DNA of 64,000 nucleotides from NCBI RefSeq assembly GCF_004799285.1, contig NZ_SSND01000002.1, forward strand, positions 62,001 through 126,000. The letters run 5' to 3'. The stretch comes from Aliigemmobacter aestuarii. Its GTDB lineage: Bacteria > Pseudomonadota > Alphaproteobacteria > Rhodobacterales > Rhodobacteraceae. Below are positions 23,759 to 32,604 of this stretch, piece by piece (positions within the stretch are counted from its first letter, which is position 1; each line of letters starts with the position of its first letter). Below the pieces are notes generated by a model. It had not been told where the DNA came from and made no database searches. It was given only the letters and a program-made list of their open reading frames with translations. Position numbers and translations under genes: made by a program.

Positions 23759-24790
23759 ATGGCCGAAAAACTGATCCTGCGCGCACTCCGCGGCGAAACC
23801 CTGCCCACTCCGCCGATCTGGATGATGCGTCAGGCCGGGCGCTATTTGCCCGAATACCGCGCCACCCGCGCGCAAGCCGGGGATTTCCTGTCGCTCTGCT
23901 ACAATCCCGAGCTTGCGGCCGAAGTGACGTTGCAGCCGATTCGCCGCTACGGCTTCGACGCGGCGATCCTGTTTGCCGACATCCTTCTGCTGCCGCAGGC
24001 CCTGGGCCCGGACCTCTGGTTCGAGACGGGCGAAGGCCCGCGGATGGAAACCACCACCACGATGGAACAGGTCCGCGCGCTGAAGCCGACCGCCGCCATT
24101 CACGACACGCTTTCCCCGGTCTACGAAACGGTGCGCATCCTGTCGCGCGAACTGCCGCGCGAAACCACCCTGATCGGTTTCGCCGGTGCCCCCTGGACGG
24201 TGGCCACCTACATGATCGCCGGGCGCGGATCGAAGGATCAGGGCGCGGCCCATGCGCTGAAGAACACCGACCGGGCCACCTTCGAGGCACTGATCGACCG
24301 GATCACCGAGGCCACGGTGGAATACCTGTCGGCCCAGATCGAGGCCGGGGCCGAGGTGGTGAAGCTGTTCGACAGCTGGGCCGGCTCGCTGAAGGGCGCG
24401 GATTTCACCGATTTCGCCGTCAGGCCCGCCGCCACGATCATCGCCGCGCTCAAGGCCCGCCACCCCGGCATCCCGATCATCGCCTTCCCGCGCGAGGCGG
24501 GCGAGGGATATATCGGCTTTGCCCGTGCCACCGGCGCCGATTGCGTGGCGCTGGACAATTCCGTGACGCCGGAATGGGCCGCCGAACATGTCCAGAAGGA
24601 TGGCTGCGTCCAGGGCAACCTTGCGCCCGAACACATGGTGACGGGCGGTCAGGCCCTGATCGACGCCACCCGCCGGGTGGTCGAAGCCTTCCGGCGCGGC
24701 CCGCACATCTTCAACTTGGGCCACGGGATCACGCCCGATGCCGACCCGGCAAATGTGCAACTGATGATCGACACGGTCCGGCGCGGCTGA
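23759..24790 (+). CDS. hemE: uroporphyrinogen decarboxylase
   Basis: 343 aa. [16 protein letters not shown] near the N-terminus is the UROD signature with the two substrate-carboxylate arginines, followed by [12 protein letters not shown] (catalytic Asp) and the second signature [14 protein letters not shown]. It removes four acetate carboxyls from uroporphyrinogen III to make coproporphyrinogen III, the substrate of HemF and HemN, both encoded in this window. A TTGACA (23703-23708) lies upstream but I see no good -10 with it. Confidence 0.97.
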   Translation: MAEKLILRALRGETLPTPPIWMMRQAGRYLPEYRATRAQAGDFLSLCYNPELAAEVTLQPIRRYGFDAAILFADILLLPQALGPDLWFETGEGPRMETTTTMEQVRALKPTAAIHDTLSPVYETVRILSRELPRETTLIGFAGAPWTVATYMIAGRGSKDQGAAHALKNTDRATFEALIDRITEATVEYLSAQIEAGAEVVKLFDSWAGSLKGADFTDFAVRPAATIIAALKARHPGIPIIAFPREAGEGYIGFARATGADCVALDNSVTPEWAAEHVQKDGCVQGNLAPEHMVTGGQALIDATRRVVEAFRRGPHIFNLGHGITPDADPANVQLMIDTVRRG

Positions 24791-24906
24791 CCGACCGCCC
24801 GCGCCGCCCATTTCCTGGCCGGGGCGGGCTTCGACTGCGGTTTGACGAAATCCGCCTCGCCGCCGACAAAGGGCTTTTTCGTTCCGGTCGTCCTCTTGTG
24901 CGCCAT
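24649..24906 (-). CDS. possible small protein overlapping the hemE 3' end
   Basis: An 85-codon frame from ATG 24906. Its first 40 residues (start [20 protein letters not shown]) lie in the hemE-downstream gap, have reasonable codon composition and look protein-like; the rest runs antisense through hemE and looks like shadow. AAGGGAAA lies about 10 nt upstream. A short gene may be present but the full frame is doubtful. The remainder of 24791-25016 shows nothing else. Confidence 0.22.
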   Translation of the reverse strand: MAHKRTTGTKKPFVGGEADFVKPQSKPAPARKWAARAVGQPRRTVSIISCTFAGSASGVIPWPKLKMCGPRRKASTTRRVASIRA

Positions 24907-25016
24907 GAACCCGCTTTCCCTTCCGAAGCCCGCAGGATACCTGCCCCGGGCGGGGGAAGGCCGACCGCAACCGAAGACGGCAAGGGGTCTGCCGCGGGGG
25001 CCGTATCTGCGGCCAC

Positions 25017-25376
25017 TCACCCCCCGGCCTGCGGAACCTCAAGACGGTCGCCCAGCATGTCCGCCAGCGCCTGAAGCGCCGCTTCGGCCCCCTCGCAGCG
25101 ATCAAGACGGATCGTTACCGATCCGGCGAAACCGAAGCGCGATACCCTGGCCGGGCGGATCGTGACCTCAAGCCCGGTCGCGGTGCGGATGATCCGTTCC
25201 ACCGCATCTTCGGCACCCAGATCCTCGTCGTTCAATTCGAACCAGATCGGACCGCCGCCCATGGGCTGGCGGAACAGGGCATAGCCGTCCTCGTCGGCGG
25301 TCACGAAGCCCACGAACCGCAGCCCGTCCTCATCTGCCACGGTCGCATAGGCCGCCTTGATCGTGATGTCGGCCAT
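25017..25376 (-). CDS. conserved-looking hypothetical protein downstream of hemF
   Basis: 119 aa, acidic, without signal peptide or membrane segment. An alternating hydrophobic pattern (RFVGFVTADEDGYALF, then PIWFELNDEDLG) suggests a small beta-rich domain. It lies 81 nt behind hemF on the same strand and its start is preceded by an AAGGGGC that belongs to a recurrent intercistronic element. I do not recognise the family; co-transcription with hemF is likely. Confidence 0.6.
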   Translation of the reverse strand: MADITIKAAYATVADEDGLRFVGFVTADEDGYALFRQPMGGGPIWFELNDEDLGAEDAVERIIRTATGLEVTIRPARVSRFGFAGSVTIRLDRCEGAEAALQALADMLGDRLEVPQAGG

Positions 25377-25385
25377 GTGCCCGCC

Positions 25386-25440
25386 CCTTCAACCTGATCC
25401 AAATACCCCCGCCGGAGGCCCGAATTTTCGCAGAAAATTC
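25386..25440 (-). repeat. intercistronic element between hemF and the 119-aa gene
   Basis: On the minus strand a hairpin GAATTTTC-TGC-GAAAATTC (25423-25441) is followed by GGGTATTTGGATCAGGTTGAA and then GGGGC just before the next start. The second part closely matches GGATATTTGAGCCAGAATGAA at the bhcA-bhcB junction (about 1312-1332), which is also preceded by a hairpin and also supplies the next gene's ribosome site. Confidence 0.55.
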
Positions 25441-25457
25441 GACGCCCCGTACGTCTG

Positions 25458-26321
25458 TCAGGTCCACTTTGCCACGGGCGGAAGGCTCATCAGCACCGCA
25501 TCGGCGTTGTGGCCGGTTTCCAGCCCGAACTTCGTGCCCCGGTCGTAGACAAGGTTGTATTCGGCATAAAGCCCCCGGTGGATCAGCTGCGCCTCGCGGT
25601 CGGCCTCGGTCCAGGGGGTATTCACCCGCCCTTCCGTCACCGGCAGAAAGGCGGGCAGGAAGGCCCGGCCCACATCCTGGGTGAAGGCAAAATCCGCCTC
25701 CCAGTCGCCGGTGTTGAGATCGTCATAGAAGATCCCGCCCACGCCGCGCGCCCGCCCGCGGTGCGGCACGAAAAAGTATTCGTCCGCCCAAGCCTTGAAC
25801 CGCTCGTAATAATCGGCGGAATGGGCATCGCAGGCGGCCTTCATCTGCGCATGGAAATGCGCCGTATCCTCGGCGTATTCGATACAGGGGTTCAGGTCGG
25901 CACCGCCGCCGAACCACCAGGCATGCGGCGTCCAGAACATCCGGGTGTTCATATGGACCGCAGGCGTATGCGGGTTGACCATATGGGCAACGAGGCTGAT
26001 GCCGCTGGCCCAGAACCGCGGATCGCTGTCCATCCCCGGAACGCCGCGCGCGGCCATCGCCTTTTGCGCGCGCGCGCCCAGAACCCCGTGCACGGTCGAG
26101 ATGTTGACGCCGACCTTTTCGAACACGCGACCGCCGCGCATCACGCTCATCAACCCGCCGCCGCCGTCATCCCCGCGGTGGGTTTCCGACACCTCGAACC
26201 GGCCGGGCATGCCGGTGCCGAAATGATCCTCGAGCCCCTCGAAGGCGGTCACGATCTGGTCACGCAAGTCGCGGAACCACGCGGCGGCACGGGCCTTGCG
26301 GCTGTCAAAATCCTCGGTCAT
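25458..26321 (-). CDS. hemF: oxygen-dependent coproporphyrinogen III oxidase
   Basis: 287 aa. The HemF core is clear: VGVNISTVHG, ISLVAHMVNPHTPAVHMNTRMF with the metal/substrate histidines, WWFGGGADLNP, and RGVGGIFYDDLN. It decarboxylates coproporphyrinogen III to protoporphyrinogen IX using O2. ATG 26321 follows AGGAGAGG at about 7 nt; the upstream ATG at 26360 has no such support. Together with hemN at 44344 the cell has both the aerobic and the anaerobic enzyme for this step. Confidence 0.97.
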   Translation of the reverse strand: MTEDFDSRKARAAAWFRDLRDQIVTAFEGLEDHFGTGMPGRFEVSETHRGDDGGGGLMSVMRGGRVFEKVGVNISTVHGVLGARAQKAMAARGVPGMDSDPRFWASGISLVAHMVNPHTPAVHMNTRMFWTPHAWWFGGGADLNPCIEYAEDTAHFHAQMKAACDAHSADYYERFKAWADEYFFVPHRGRARGVGGIFYDDLNTGDWEADFAFTQDVGRAFLPAFLPVTEGRVNTPWTEADREAQLIHRGLYAEYNLVYDRGTKFGLETGHNADAVLMSLPPVAKWT

Positions 26322-26440
26322 CGGCGCCTCTCCTCCCGGTCGTCCGACATGGCCTAGCATGACGGGGCGGGCGCTGCCACAATGTGTTTTGCATCGGGGC
26401 AGGCCGGGGCCTAGAATAGCCCCCTGACCAGAGGTGCCCC

Positions 26441-26833
26441 ATGAAACGAGCCCTGTTTCTGATCCTTGGCATGGGCCTTGCGGCCTGCGGGACGCCGCAG
26501 CAGCAGTGCATCGCCGCCGCCACCCGCGACCAGCGCGTGCTTGACCGCCTGATCGCGGAAACGGAACGCAACATCGCCCGGGGCTATGCGATCGAGCAGG
26601 TCACGATATCGCGCCCGGTCGTGCTGGATTGCACCCCGCGCCCCACGGCGGCGACCCCGAACCCGGTACCCCGCACCTGCCTGCGCGACGGCAGCTACAC
26701 CGTGAACCGGCCGCAGGCCATTGACCTCAACGCCGAACGGGCGAAGCTTGCCTCGATGGTGGCCAAGCGCCGCGACCTTGCCCGGCAGGCCGAAGCCGCC
26801 ATCGCGCAATGCCGCGCCACCTACCCCGAATAG
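26441..26833 (+). CDS. small predicted lipoprotein
   Basis: 130 aa with a lipoprotein signal peptide (MKRALFLILGMGLAAC; lipobox LAAC, Cys16). The mature part has three more cysteines (QQQC, VLDC, RTC) plus one near the end, and a helical Ala/Arg-rich C-terminal region. A GAGG-type site precedes the ATG. It stands alone, convergent with the SDR gene. Excess lipid-anchored cysteine protein of unknown function; likely periplasmic face. Confidence 0.65.
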   Translation: MKRALFLILGMGLAACGTPQQQCIAAATRDQRVLDRLIAETERNIARGYAIEQVTISRPVVLDCTPRPTAATPNPVPRTCLRDGSYTVNRPQAIDLNAERAKLASMVAKRRDLARQAEAAIAQCRATYPE

Positions 26834-26848
26834 CCTGGGCGTGACCGA

Positions 26849-27655
26849 TCAGAAGGCCGGGGCCGCGACCGCGTCAAGAAGCCCCCGCCCCCCGTCCACC
26901 GTGACGACCTGCCCGGTCATGAAGCCTGACGCGTCCGAGGCCAGGAATTGTACCGTTTCGGCCAGTTCCGCCGCCGCCGCGATCCGGCCAAGCGGCGTTC
27001 CGGCGGCGATCACCTCGCGATAGTCGGGCTGGTCCTTCAGCATCTGCTGCAAGCCCGCGCTCATCACCGAACCGAAGGCCACCGCATTGACACGAATGCG
27101 GTTCGGGGCCAGCGCCACCGCCAGCGACCGCGTCATCTGGTCCACCGCCGCCGTCGCGATGGAATAGCCCAGCAGGCCCGGCTGCGCACGATGCGCGGCA
27201 ATCGACGACAGGTTGACGATGGCACCCACGGGGCCGTCGCGGCCATCGGCCTCGGCCTGCGCGATCATCCGCCTGGCTGTCATCTGCGACAGGCGCAGGC
27301 TGGTCATCAGGTTCTGCCGCAGCATGGCCTCGACCCCGTCGCCCTCGGGGTCCAGCGGATCAGAGACCTGCATCTGCCGGCTCGCGTTCACCAGGATGTC
27401 GATCCGATCGAAAGCGTCGACCGTGGCCGACAGCAGGTTCGCCACCGTCAGCTTCTGGCACAGGTCGCCCGCGAACATGCGGACCGGGCCTTCGCCCCGC
27501 GCCTCGTCGCCCAGTTCCGCATCCAGCCGGTCCTCGTCGATATCGGCGAACATCACGTTCGCCCCCTTGTCAACGAAGTGCCGCGCAATGGCGAGACCGA
27601 TGCCATTGGCGGCCCCGGTCACGATGGCGGTCTTGCCTGCGATGGAAAGGGACAT
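26849..27655 (-). CDS. short-chain dehydrogenase/reductase with altered active site
   Basis: 268 aa classical SDR: TGAANGIGLAIA (NAD(P) binding), NLSSIAA (catalytic Ser) and the C-terminal VTVDGGRG. The catalytic Y-x-x-x-K motif is changed: the sequence reads GYSIATAAVD, with Thr where Lys belongs (codon checked at about 27154). Also ILVNASRQ replaces the usual LVNNAG. ATG 27655 has AGGAG 8 nt upstream. It lies 10 nt behind the methyltransferase gene. Activity is doubtful; a binding or regulatory role, or a very different reaction, is possible. Confidence 0.8.
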   Translation of the reverse strand: MSLSIAGKTAIVTGAANGIGLAIARHFVDKGANVMFADIDEDRLDAELGDEARGEGPVRMFAGDLCQKLTVANLLSATVDAFDRIDILVNASRQMQVSDPLDPEGDGVEAMLRQNLMTSLRLSQMTARRMIAQAEADGRDGPVGAIVNLSSIAAHRAQPGLLGYSIATAAVDQMTRSLAVALAPNRIRVNAVAFGSVMSAGLQQMLKDQPDYREVIAAGTPLGRIAAAAELAETVQFLASDASGFMTGQVVTVDGGRGLLDAVAAPAF

Positions 27656-27665
27656 GGGCGTTCTC

Positions 27666-28661
27666 CTATCGGCGGCGCCGGATCGGGCGGGCGGCACGGG
27701 TCAGGCGAAAGGCGGAATCCCCGCCGATTTCAGCGACATCCTGAAACAGCTCTTTCAGGGCGCGGTCATAGGGGAGATGGCGATTGGCCACGAGCCACAG
27801 ATCGCCTTCGGGCGAAAGCATCCCCGCCGCCGCGCGCAGGAAGGCGACACCCAACGCCGGATCGGCATCGCGCCCGGCATGGAAGGGCGGGTTGCAGATG
27901 ACATGGTCGGCATGGCCGTCGGCGCGGTATTCGGTGGCATCCGCCCAATAGAACCGGGCACGGGGATCGGTCACGTTGACCCGCGCGCAGGTCAGCGCGG
28001 CATGATCGGCCTCGACCAGATCAAGCCGCTTCACGCCCTTGCGGGCCAGCACGGCCCGCGAAAGAAAGCCCCAGCCCGCCCCCAGATCGACACTGTAACC
28101 CGGCAGGTAATCGGGCAGCGCCGCCGCCAGCAGGACCGATCCGCGATCGGGGCCATCGGCGGAAAACACACCCGGCACGGTGCGGAACCCACCCTCGACC
28201 TCGCGCGGCATTGCCGTCCAGTCGGCCAGTTCCGGACCGGCGACGAAGGCGAAGGTCTTGCCGTGTGCCTTCGAGATGGGCTCGGTGACCGGCAGGCGCG
28301 CCCGCAGGTCGCGCAACACGCCCTCGACGCCGTCCGTCTTGAACCCGTCCACGATCACCGGCGCCCCGTGCGGCAACGAGGCCGCAGCCTCGGCCAGCAT
28401 GGCGCGGGCCTGTTCCTTGGACCTTGGCAGCATGACGACGGCAGCCGACGCGCCTTCGACCGGGCCTTCCGCCGCCATGTCAAAACCCATGGCCGAAAGC
28501 CTGCGATGATCGGGGAAATGGCCCTGCACCGCCTTCACCCGCGTCTTGTCGAAAGCCGCCATATCATCGGCATCATGCGGGCCGTAGACGGCCAGCGCAC
28601 CGGTCGCGGGCAGCGCAAGGGCGCCGGTTTCCAGCGCAAGGGAAAGGCGGGTGGATCGCAT
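27666..28661 (-). CDS. class I SAM methyltransferase, RsmC-like (16S rRNA m2G)
   Basis: 331 aa. An N-terminal degenerate methyltransferase-like half (about 1-160) is followed by the active domain: VDLGAGWGFLSRAVL (SAM motif I), LVEADHAAL, and the catalytic NPPFH motif in HVICNPPFHAG. NPPFH is typical of N2-guanine methyltransferases of the RsmC/RlmG group. The natural target would be a guanine in 16S rRNA. It lies upstream of the SDR gene on the same strand. Confidence 0.8.
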   Translation of the reverse strand: MRSTRLSLALETGALALPATGALAVYGPHDADDMAAFDKTRVKAVQGHFPDHRRLSAMGFDMAAEGPVEGASAAVVMLPRSKEQARAMLAEAAASLPHGAPVIVDGFKTDGVEGVLRDLRARLPVTEPISKAHGKTFAFVAGPELADWTAMPREVEGGFRTVPGVFSADGPDRGSVLLAAALPDYLPGYSVDLGAGWGFLSRAVLARKGVKRLDLVEADHAALTCARVNVTDPRARFYWADATEYRADGHADHVICNPPFHAGRDADPALGVAFLRAAAGMLSPEGDLWLVANRHLPYDRALKELFQDVAEIGGDSAFRLTRAARPIRRRR

Positions 28662-28688
28662 GGGATATCCGGGCGGCCGACCTGCGGC

Positions 28689-29030
28689 CTACTCCTTTTC
28701 CATCGTGCATTGCAGCGGGTGCTGATGGCGGCGCGCGAAATCCATCACCTGCGCCACTTTCGTCTCTGCCACCTCGAACGAAAAGACGCCGACCACGGCC
28801 AGGCCCTTCTTGTGGACCGTCAGCATGATCTCGAACGCCTGCGCATGGCTCATGCCGAAGAACCGTTCCAGCACATGCACGACGAATTCCATCGGCGTGT
28901 AATCGTCGTTCAGCAGCAGCACCTTGTACATCGGCGGGCGCTGCGTGCGCGTTCTGGTCTTGGTCAGGACCGCCGGATCACCATCCCGCCCGCCATCTTT
29001 ATCGGACATCTGGAAGGGGCGATCTGTCAC
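28689..29030 (-). CDS. clpS: ATP-dependent Clp protease adaptor ClpS
   Basis: 113 aa. The ClpS core is unmistakable: [27 protein letters not shown] with the N-degron-binding Asn-Asp-Asp, and later [21 protein letters not shown]. It delivers N-end-rule substrates to ClpAP. The GTG at 29030 has GGAG about 10 nt upstream; the ATG at 29009 lacks a site, so the GTG is used here. clpA is not adjacent. The frame ends 27 nt before the methyltransferase gene on the same strand. Confidence 0.95.
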   Translation of the reverse strand: MTDRPFQMSDKDGGRDGDPAVLTKTRTRTQRPPMYKVLLLNDDYTPMEFVVHVLERFFGMSHAQAFEIMLTVHKKGLAVVGVFSFEVAETKVAQVMDFARRHQHPLQCTMEKE

Positions 29031-29060
29031 CGGTCGGGGCTCCGTTAAGGCGGGATTCGA

Positions 29061-29088
29061 TTGAGCTTGTTACGCGCGATACTATAGC
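29061..29088 (+). promoter_or_regulatory. possible promoter before the HAD gene
   Basis: TTGAGC (29061-29066), 16 bp, TATAGC (29083-29088) in the 150-bp clpS/HAD divergent region. On the other strand CTATAGTAT could serve clpS. Both are suggestions only. Confidence 0.3.
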
Positions 29089-29181
29089 GGTTTTTGACCG
29101 GGCGAAAAGGGGCACCGCCCTTGCATGCCCCGTGGCGTCGCGCGACAGTGCCGCGACGCGCCGCGACAGATGGACGACAGG

Positions 29182-29910
29182 ATGACACTGACCCCGCGCC
29201 ACCGCACCCTGACCACGATCGGCTTCGACGCCGACGATACGCTGTGGCAGAACGAAACCTTCTTCCGGATGACGCAGGACCGCTTCACCTCGCTTCTGTC
29301 GGATTATGCCGATCCCGACCACCTGCACGACCGGCTTCTGGCGGCAGAGCGGCGCAATCTGGGGCATTACGGTTTCGGCGTGAAGGGATTTGTCCTGTCG
29401 ATGATCGAGACGGCGATCGAGGTGACGGCGGCGCGCGTTCCCGCCGCCGTCATCGCCGAGATCATGGCCGCCGGACGCGAGATGCTGGAACACCCGATCG
29501 AGCTTTTGCCTCATGCCCGCGACGCCGTGGAAAGCCTTGCCGCCGAGTTTCGCGTGCTGCTGATCACCAAGGGGGACCTGCTGGATCAGGAACGCAAGCT
29601 GGCGCAATCCGGGCTGGGCGAGCTGTTCGACGGGGTCGAGATCGTGTCGCACAAGACCGCCGAGGCCTACCGGCGGATCTTCCATCGTCATGGCGAAGGC
29701 CCGGACCGTGCGATGATGGTGGGCAACTCGATGAAATCCGATGTCTTGCCCGCGATCGAGGCGGGGGGCTGGGGCGTCTTTGTGCCGCACGGGCTGACCT
29801 GGGCGATCGAAGAGGCCGACGCCCCCGAGGGCCACCCCCGGTTTCACGAATTGCCGGACCTTGGTGGACTACCGGAAATTGTGTCTTCTCTGGTCGAGAT
29901 CACAACATAA
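29182..29910 (+). CDS. HAD-superfamily hydrolase
   Basis: 242 aa haloacid dehalogenase-like phosphatase. Motif I is GFDADDTLWQ (nucleophile Asp and acid Asp), motif II LLITKGD, motif III Lys in SHKTAEAY and motif IV VGNSMKSDVLPA. A helical cap domain fills residues about 25-100. The substrate is not readable. ATG 29182 gives the standard start; ATG 29170 is an alternative 12 nt earlier, and neither has a strong ribosome site. Confidence 0.82.
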   Translation: MTLTPRHRTLTTIGFDADDTLWQNETFFRMTQDRFTSLLSDYADPDHLHDRLLAAERRNLGHYGFGVKGFVLSMIETAIEVTAARVPAAVIAEIMAAGREMLEHPIELLPHARDAVESLAAEFRVLLITKGDLLDQERKLAQSGLGELFDGVEIVSHKTAEAYRRIFHRHGEGPDRAMMVGNSMKSDVLPAIEAGGWGVFVPHGLTWAIEEADAPEGHPRFHELPDLGGLPEIVSSLVEITT

Positions 29911-30028
29911 GGTGGCAGCCCGCCGGCCTCGGCAAACCCGCCACACCTGAAGACCGGACCCAAACCCATTGAAACAAGGGGCTTTTCCGCAGCGCCAGGT
30001 TTGTGCTAGCCTGATCAAAGCAGAACAA

Positions 30029-30050
30029 GCCCCAACAAAAAAAGTGGGGC
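30029..30050 (+). other. short hairpin in the dac leader
   Basis: GCCCCA (30029-30034) and TGGGGC (30045-30050) flank an A-rich 10-nt loop, 30 nt before the GTG start of the carboxypeptidase gene. It may be part of the 5' leader. The rest of the 170-nt gap holds no gene. Confidence 0.3.
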
Positions 30051-30080
30051 ATCAGAGGCAGGTCGAAAAGGGGCAGTGTC

Positions 30081-31817
30081 GTGACACGGCTACTCGGGCA
30101 GGGCGCCCGCATTTTCACATTGATCGCCGGGCTTTTCCTTGTTGCGGCCTGTTCGTCAGGCCCGTCCGGGGCAGCCCCCTATGCCGCGCTGGTCATGGAT
30201 GCCCGCACCGGCGAGGTGCTGCACGCCAAGAACGCCGACACCCGCCTGCACCCGGCCTCGCTGACCAAGATGATGACGCTCTACATCGCCTTCGAGGCGA
30301 TCGAACGCGGCGAGATCTCGCTTGATACGATGGTGACCGTCTCGAAGAACGCGGCGAGTGAACCGCCCTCGCGCCTGGGTCTGAAGGCCGGCCAAAAAAT
30401 CGCGCTGCGCCACCTGATCCGCGCCGCGGCGATCAAGTCGGCCAACGATGCGGCCACCGCGATCGGCGAAGCGGTCGGAGGCTCCGAGGCGAAATTCGCC
30501 GCACGGATGAACCGCACCGCCAAGGCCATCGGGATGAAGAATTCCACCTTCAAGAACGCCCATGGCCTGACCGAAAGCGGGCATCTTTCGACCGCGCGCG
30601 ACATGTCGATCCTCGGACGGCGACTGTTCTTCGATTATCCGCAGTATTATAACATCTTCTCGCGCCGGACGACGGATGCGGGGATCGCGCAGGTGTCGAA
30701 CACGAACCGCCGTTTCCTTGACGCCTATGAAGGCGCCGACGGGATCAAGACCGGCTATACCCAGGCTGCGGGTTTCAACCTGACCGCCTCGGCGCAGCGC
30801 GGCAACAAGCGGATCATCGCCACTGTCTTCGGCGGCGCCTCGACCGCGGCACGCAACGCGAAGATGGCCGACCTTCTGGATATCGGCTTCCGTTCGGCCC
30901 CGAATTCCGCGCCAGTGAACGAACCGGCCCCGCCCGTCTATGCCGCCGACCCGGAAGCCGAAGCCATCGGGCAGGATGTCATCGCTTCGGCCGACAGCGA
31001 CAGCCGGTCGGTCGGCAAGACCATCCGTCTGGTCACCGCGCCGACGAAATCGCCCCGCCCGCAGCATCGCCCGACGGCGGTCGATCCGAACGCAGCGGCC
31101 GAAGTGGTTGTGGCCATGCAGGACAGCATCGCCGGTGCGCTGGCCGCAGCGGTGGAGCCTGAAACGGCTGCCGCCGAACCCGGGCAACCTGTCGCCGTTA
31201 CCGAAGTCGCGGGATTGAGTGCAGCGATCACCCCCGAACCGCGCCCGGAGGCCCTGCTGGAACCCGCAACCGAGGCCCCGGCGGAAGCGGCGGTCGAGGT
31301 CGTGCCCACCGAACTGGCCGAGGTTCCCGCAACCGCCGAGACGCCCGCACCTGAAAGCCCCTTCGCCATGGCATCGGCCGAAACCGAGGCTCTGGCCGCG
31401 TTTGACCAGGCGGACGCCGCCAACGTGCAACTGGCGGCCATGACCGTCGTCAGCCCGCGCCCGGAACCCAAGCCCGAAAAGCTGCGCCAGATCATCCACA
31501 CGGCGGCCCCGATGGGCCCCGTCCTGGCCGAGGCCCCCACCCCCGAACCCACCGCCATCGTCACCCGGATTTCCACCTCGGGCGGGCGTCATTGGGGTGT
31601 GAACGTGGGGCGCTTCACGTCGCGCGGGCAGGCCGAACGGGCGCTGATGCAGACGGCGCTGGCCGAAAGCGCGACGCTGAACAACGGCCTGCAGAAGGTG
31701 GTGCAGAAGGGCGGCAAGTTCGATGCCAACTACATGGGGCTTACGCAGGAACAGGCCGACCTGGCCTGCCGCCGCCTGCAGGCCCGTGGCACCCAGTGCT
31801 TTACCATCGGGCCGTGA
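30081..31817 (+). CDS. D-alanyl-D-alanine carboxypeptidase with SPOR domain, predicted lipoprotein
   Basis: 578 aa. A lipobox VAAC puts the acylated Cys at residue 24. The S11 peptidase domain has S60-L-T-K63, S120-A-N122 and K223-T-G225, the three penicillin-binding motifs. A long Ala/Pro/Glu-rich linker (about 275-500) follows, then a C-terminal SPOR domain (about 510-578; RHWGVNVGRFTSRGQAERAL) that binds denuded septal peptidoglycan. It trims the terminal D-Ala of pentapeptides, probably at the division site. GTG start; no strong ribosome site. Fusion of S11 and SPOR modules is seen in other Rhodobacterales; a lipid anchor replaces the usual C-terminal helix. Confidence 0.87.
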   Translation: MTRLLGQGARIFTLIAGLFLVAACSSGPSGAAPYAALVMDARTGEVLHAKNADTRLHPASLTKMMTLYIAFEAIERGEISLDTMVTVSKNAASEPPSRLGLKAGQKIALRHLIRAAAIKSANDAATAIGEAVGGSEAKFAARMNRTAKAIGMKNSTFKNAHGLTESGHLSTARDMSILGRRLFFDYPQYYNIFSRRTTDAGIAQVSNTNRRFLDAYEGADGIKTGYTQAAGFNLTASAQRGNKRIIATVFGGASTAARNAKMADLLDIGFRSAPNSAPVNEPAPPVYAADPEAEAIGQDVIASADSDSRSVGKTIRLVTAPTKSPRPQHRPTAVDPNAAAEVVVAMQDSIAGALAAAVEPETAAAEPGQPVAVTEVAGLSAAITPEPRPEALLEPATEAPAEAAVEVVPTELAEVPATAETPAPESPFAMASAETEALAAFDQADAANVQLAAMTVVSPRPEPKPEKLRQIIHTAAPMGPVLAEAPTPEPTAIVTRISTSGGRHWGVNVGRFTSRGQAERALMQTALAESATLNNGLQKVVQKGGKFDANYMGLTQEQADLACRRLQARGTQCFTIGP

Positions 31818-31875
31818 CGCAGCACCCTTGAACATCCCCGGCCGTGGCGGCACTCTGCCCCGACCGGAGGTGCCC

Positions 31876-32568
31876 ATGACCGAACCCAAGCCCGATTTCG
31901 TCCTGCCCTGCCCGCCCCAGCCCAGCCTTCCGGTCGCGGGCCAGGCCGCGCGCTTTCCGGTCAGGCGCATCTTTTGCGTGGGCCGCAACTATGCCGAACA
32001 CGCCCGCGAGATGGGTCACGACCCCGAGGCGGAGCCGCCGTTCTTCTTCACCAAGCCCGGCGATGCCATCGTGCAGCATGGCGCCACCATCCCCTTCCCG
32101 CCCGCCACGGCGGACCTGCACCACGAAGCAGAGCTTGTGGTCTGCTTGGCGACGGGCGGGGCCGACATTCCTGCGGAAGGCGCGCTGGCGCATGTCTATG
32201 GCTATGCCACCGGAAACGACCTGACGCGGCGCGATCTTCAGGCGCTGGCCAAGCAGGCGCGCAGGCCGTGGGACATGGGCAAGGCGTTCGACAATTCGGC
32301 GGTGATCGGCACCGTCCATCCGGGCCGCGACGTGCCCAAGGGGCGCATCCGCTGCCGCGTCGACGGCAAGGTGACGCAGGATGCGGACCTCGCCGAGATG
32401 ATCTGGGACGTGCCCCATATCATCGCCTTCCTGTCGCGGATGGTCACGCTTGCGCCAGGCGACCTGATCATGACGGGAACCCCCGCCGGGGTCGGCCCCG
32501 TGACACGCGGCCAGACCTGCACGGTCGAGATCGACGGCATGGCGCCCGCCACCGTCACGCTTGGCTGA
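31876..32568 (+). CDS. fumarylacetoacetate hydrolase-family protein (fumarylpyruvate hydrolase-like)
   Basis: 230 aa with the FAH domain: IFCVGRNYAEHAREMG, PPFFFTKPGDAI, ADLHHEAELVV (metal Glu residues), YATGNDLTRRDLQ, and MTGTPAGVGPV at the end. It would cleave C-C bonds in fumarylpyruvate, acylpyruvate or related 2-keto acids, or decarboxylate oxaloacetate. ATG 31876 follows GGAGG by 5 nt, so the upstream reading frame is not used. No aromatic-ring-cleavage genes are adjacent, so a housekeeping acylpyruvase/oxaloacetate role is as likely. Confidence 0.85.
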   Translation: MTEPKPDFVLPCPPQPSLPVAGQAARFPVRRIFCVGRNYAEHAREMGHDPEAEPPFFFTKPGDAIVQHGATIPFPPATADLHHEAELVVCLATGGADIPAEGALAHVYGYATGNDLTRRDLQALAKQARRPWDMGKAFDNSAVIGTVHPGRDVPKGRIRCRVDGKVTQDADLAEMIWDVPHIIAFLSRMVTLAPGDLIMTGTPAGVGPVTRGQTCTVEIDGMAPATVTLG

Positions 32569-32574
32569 GTGCCC

Positions 32575-32597
32575 GGCCCGTCCGGTGACGGACGGCC
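32575..32597. terminator. possible bidirectional terminator between FAH gene and ccoS
   Basis: GGCCCGTCCG (32575-32584), GTGA loop, CGGACGGCC (32589-32597) form a 9-bp stem with one bulged C in the 36-bp convergent gap. There is no T-run, so efficiency is uncertain. Confidence 0.45.
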
Positions 32598-32604
32598 GTT
32601 GCGG

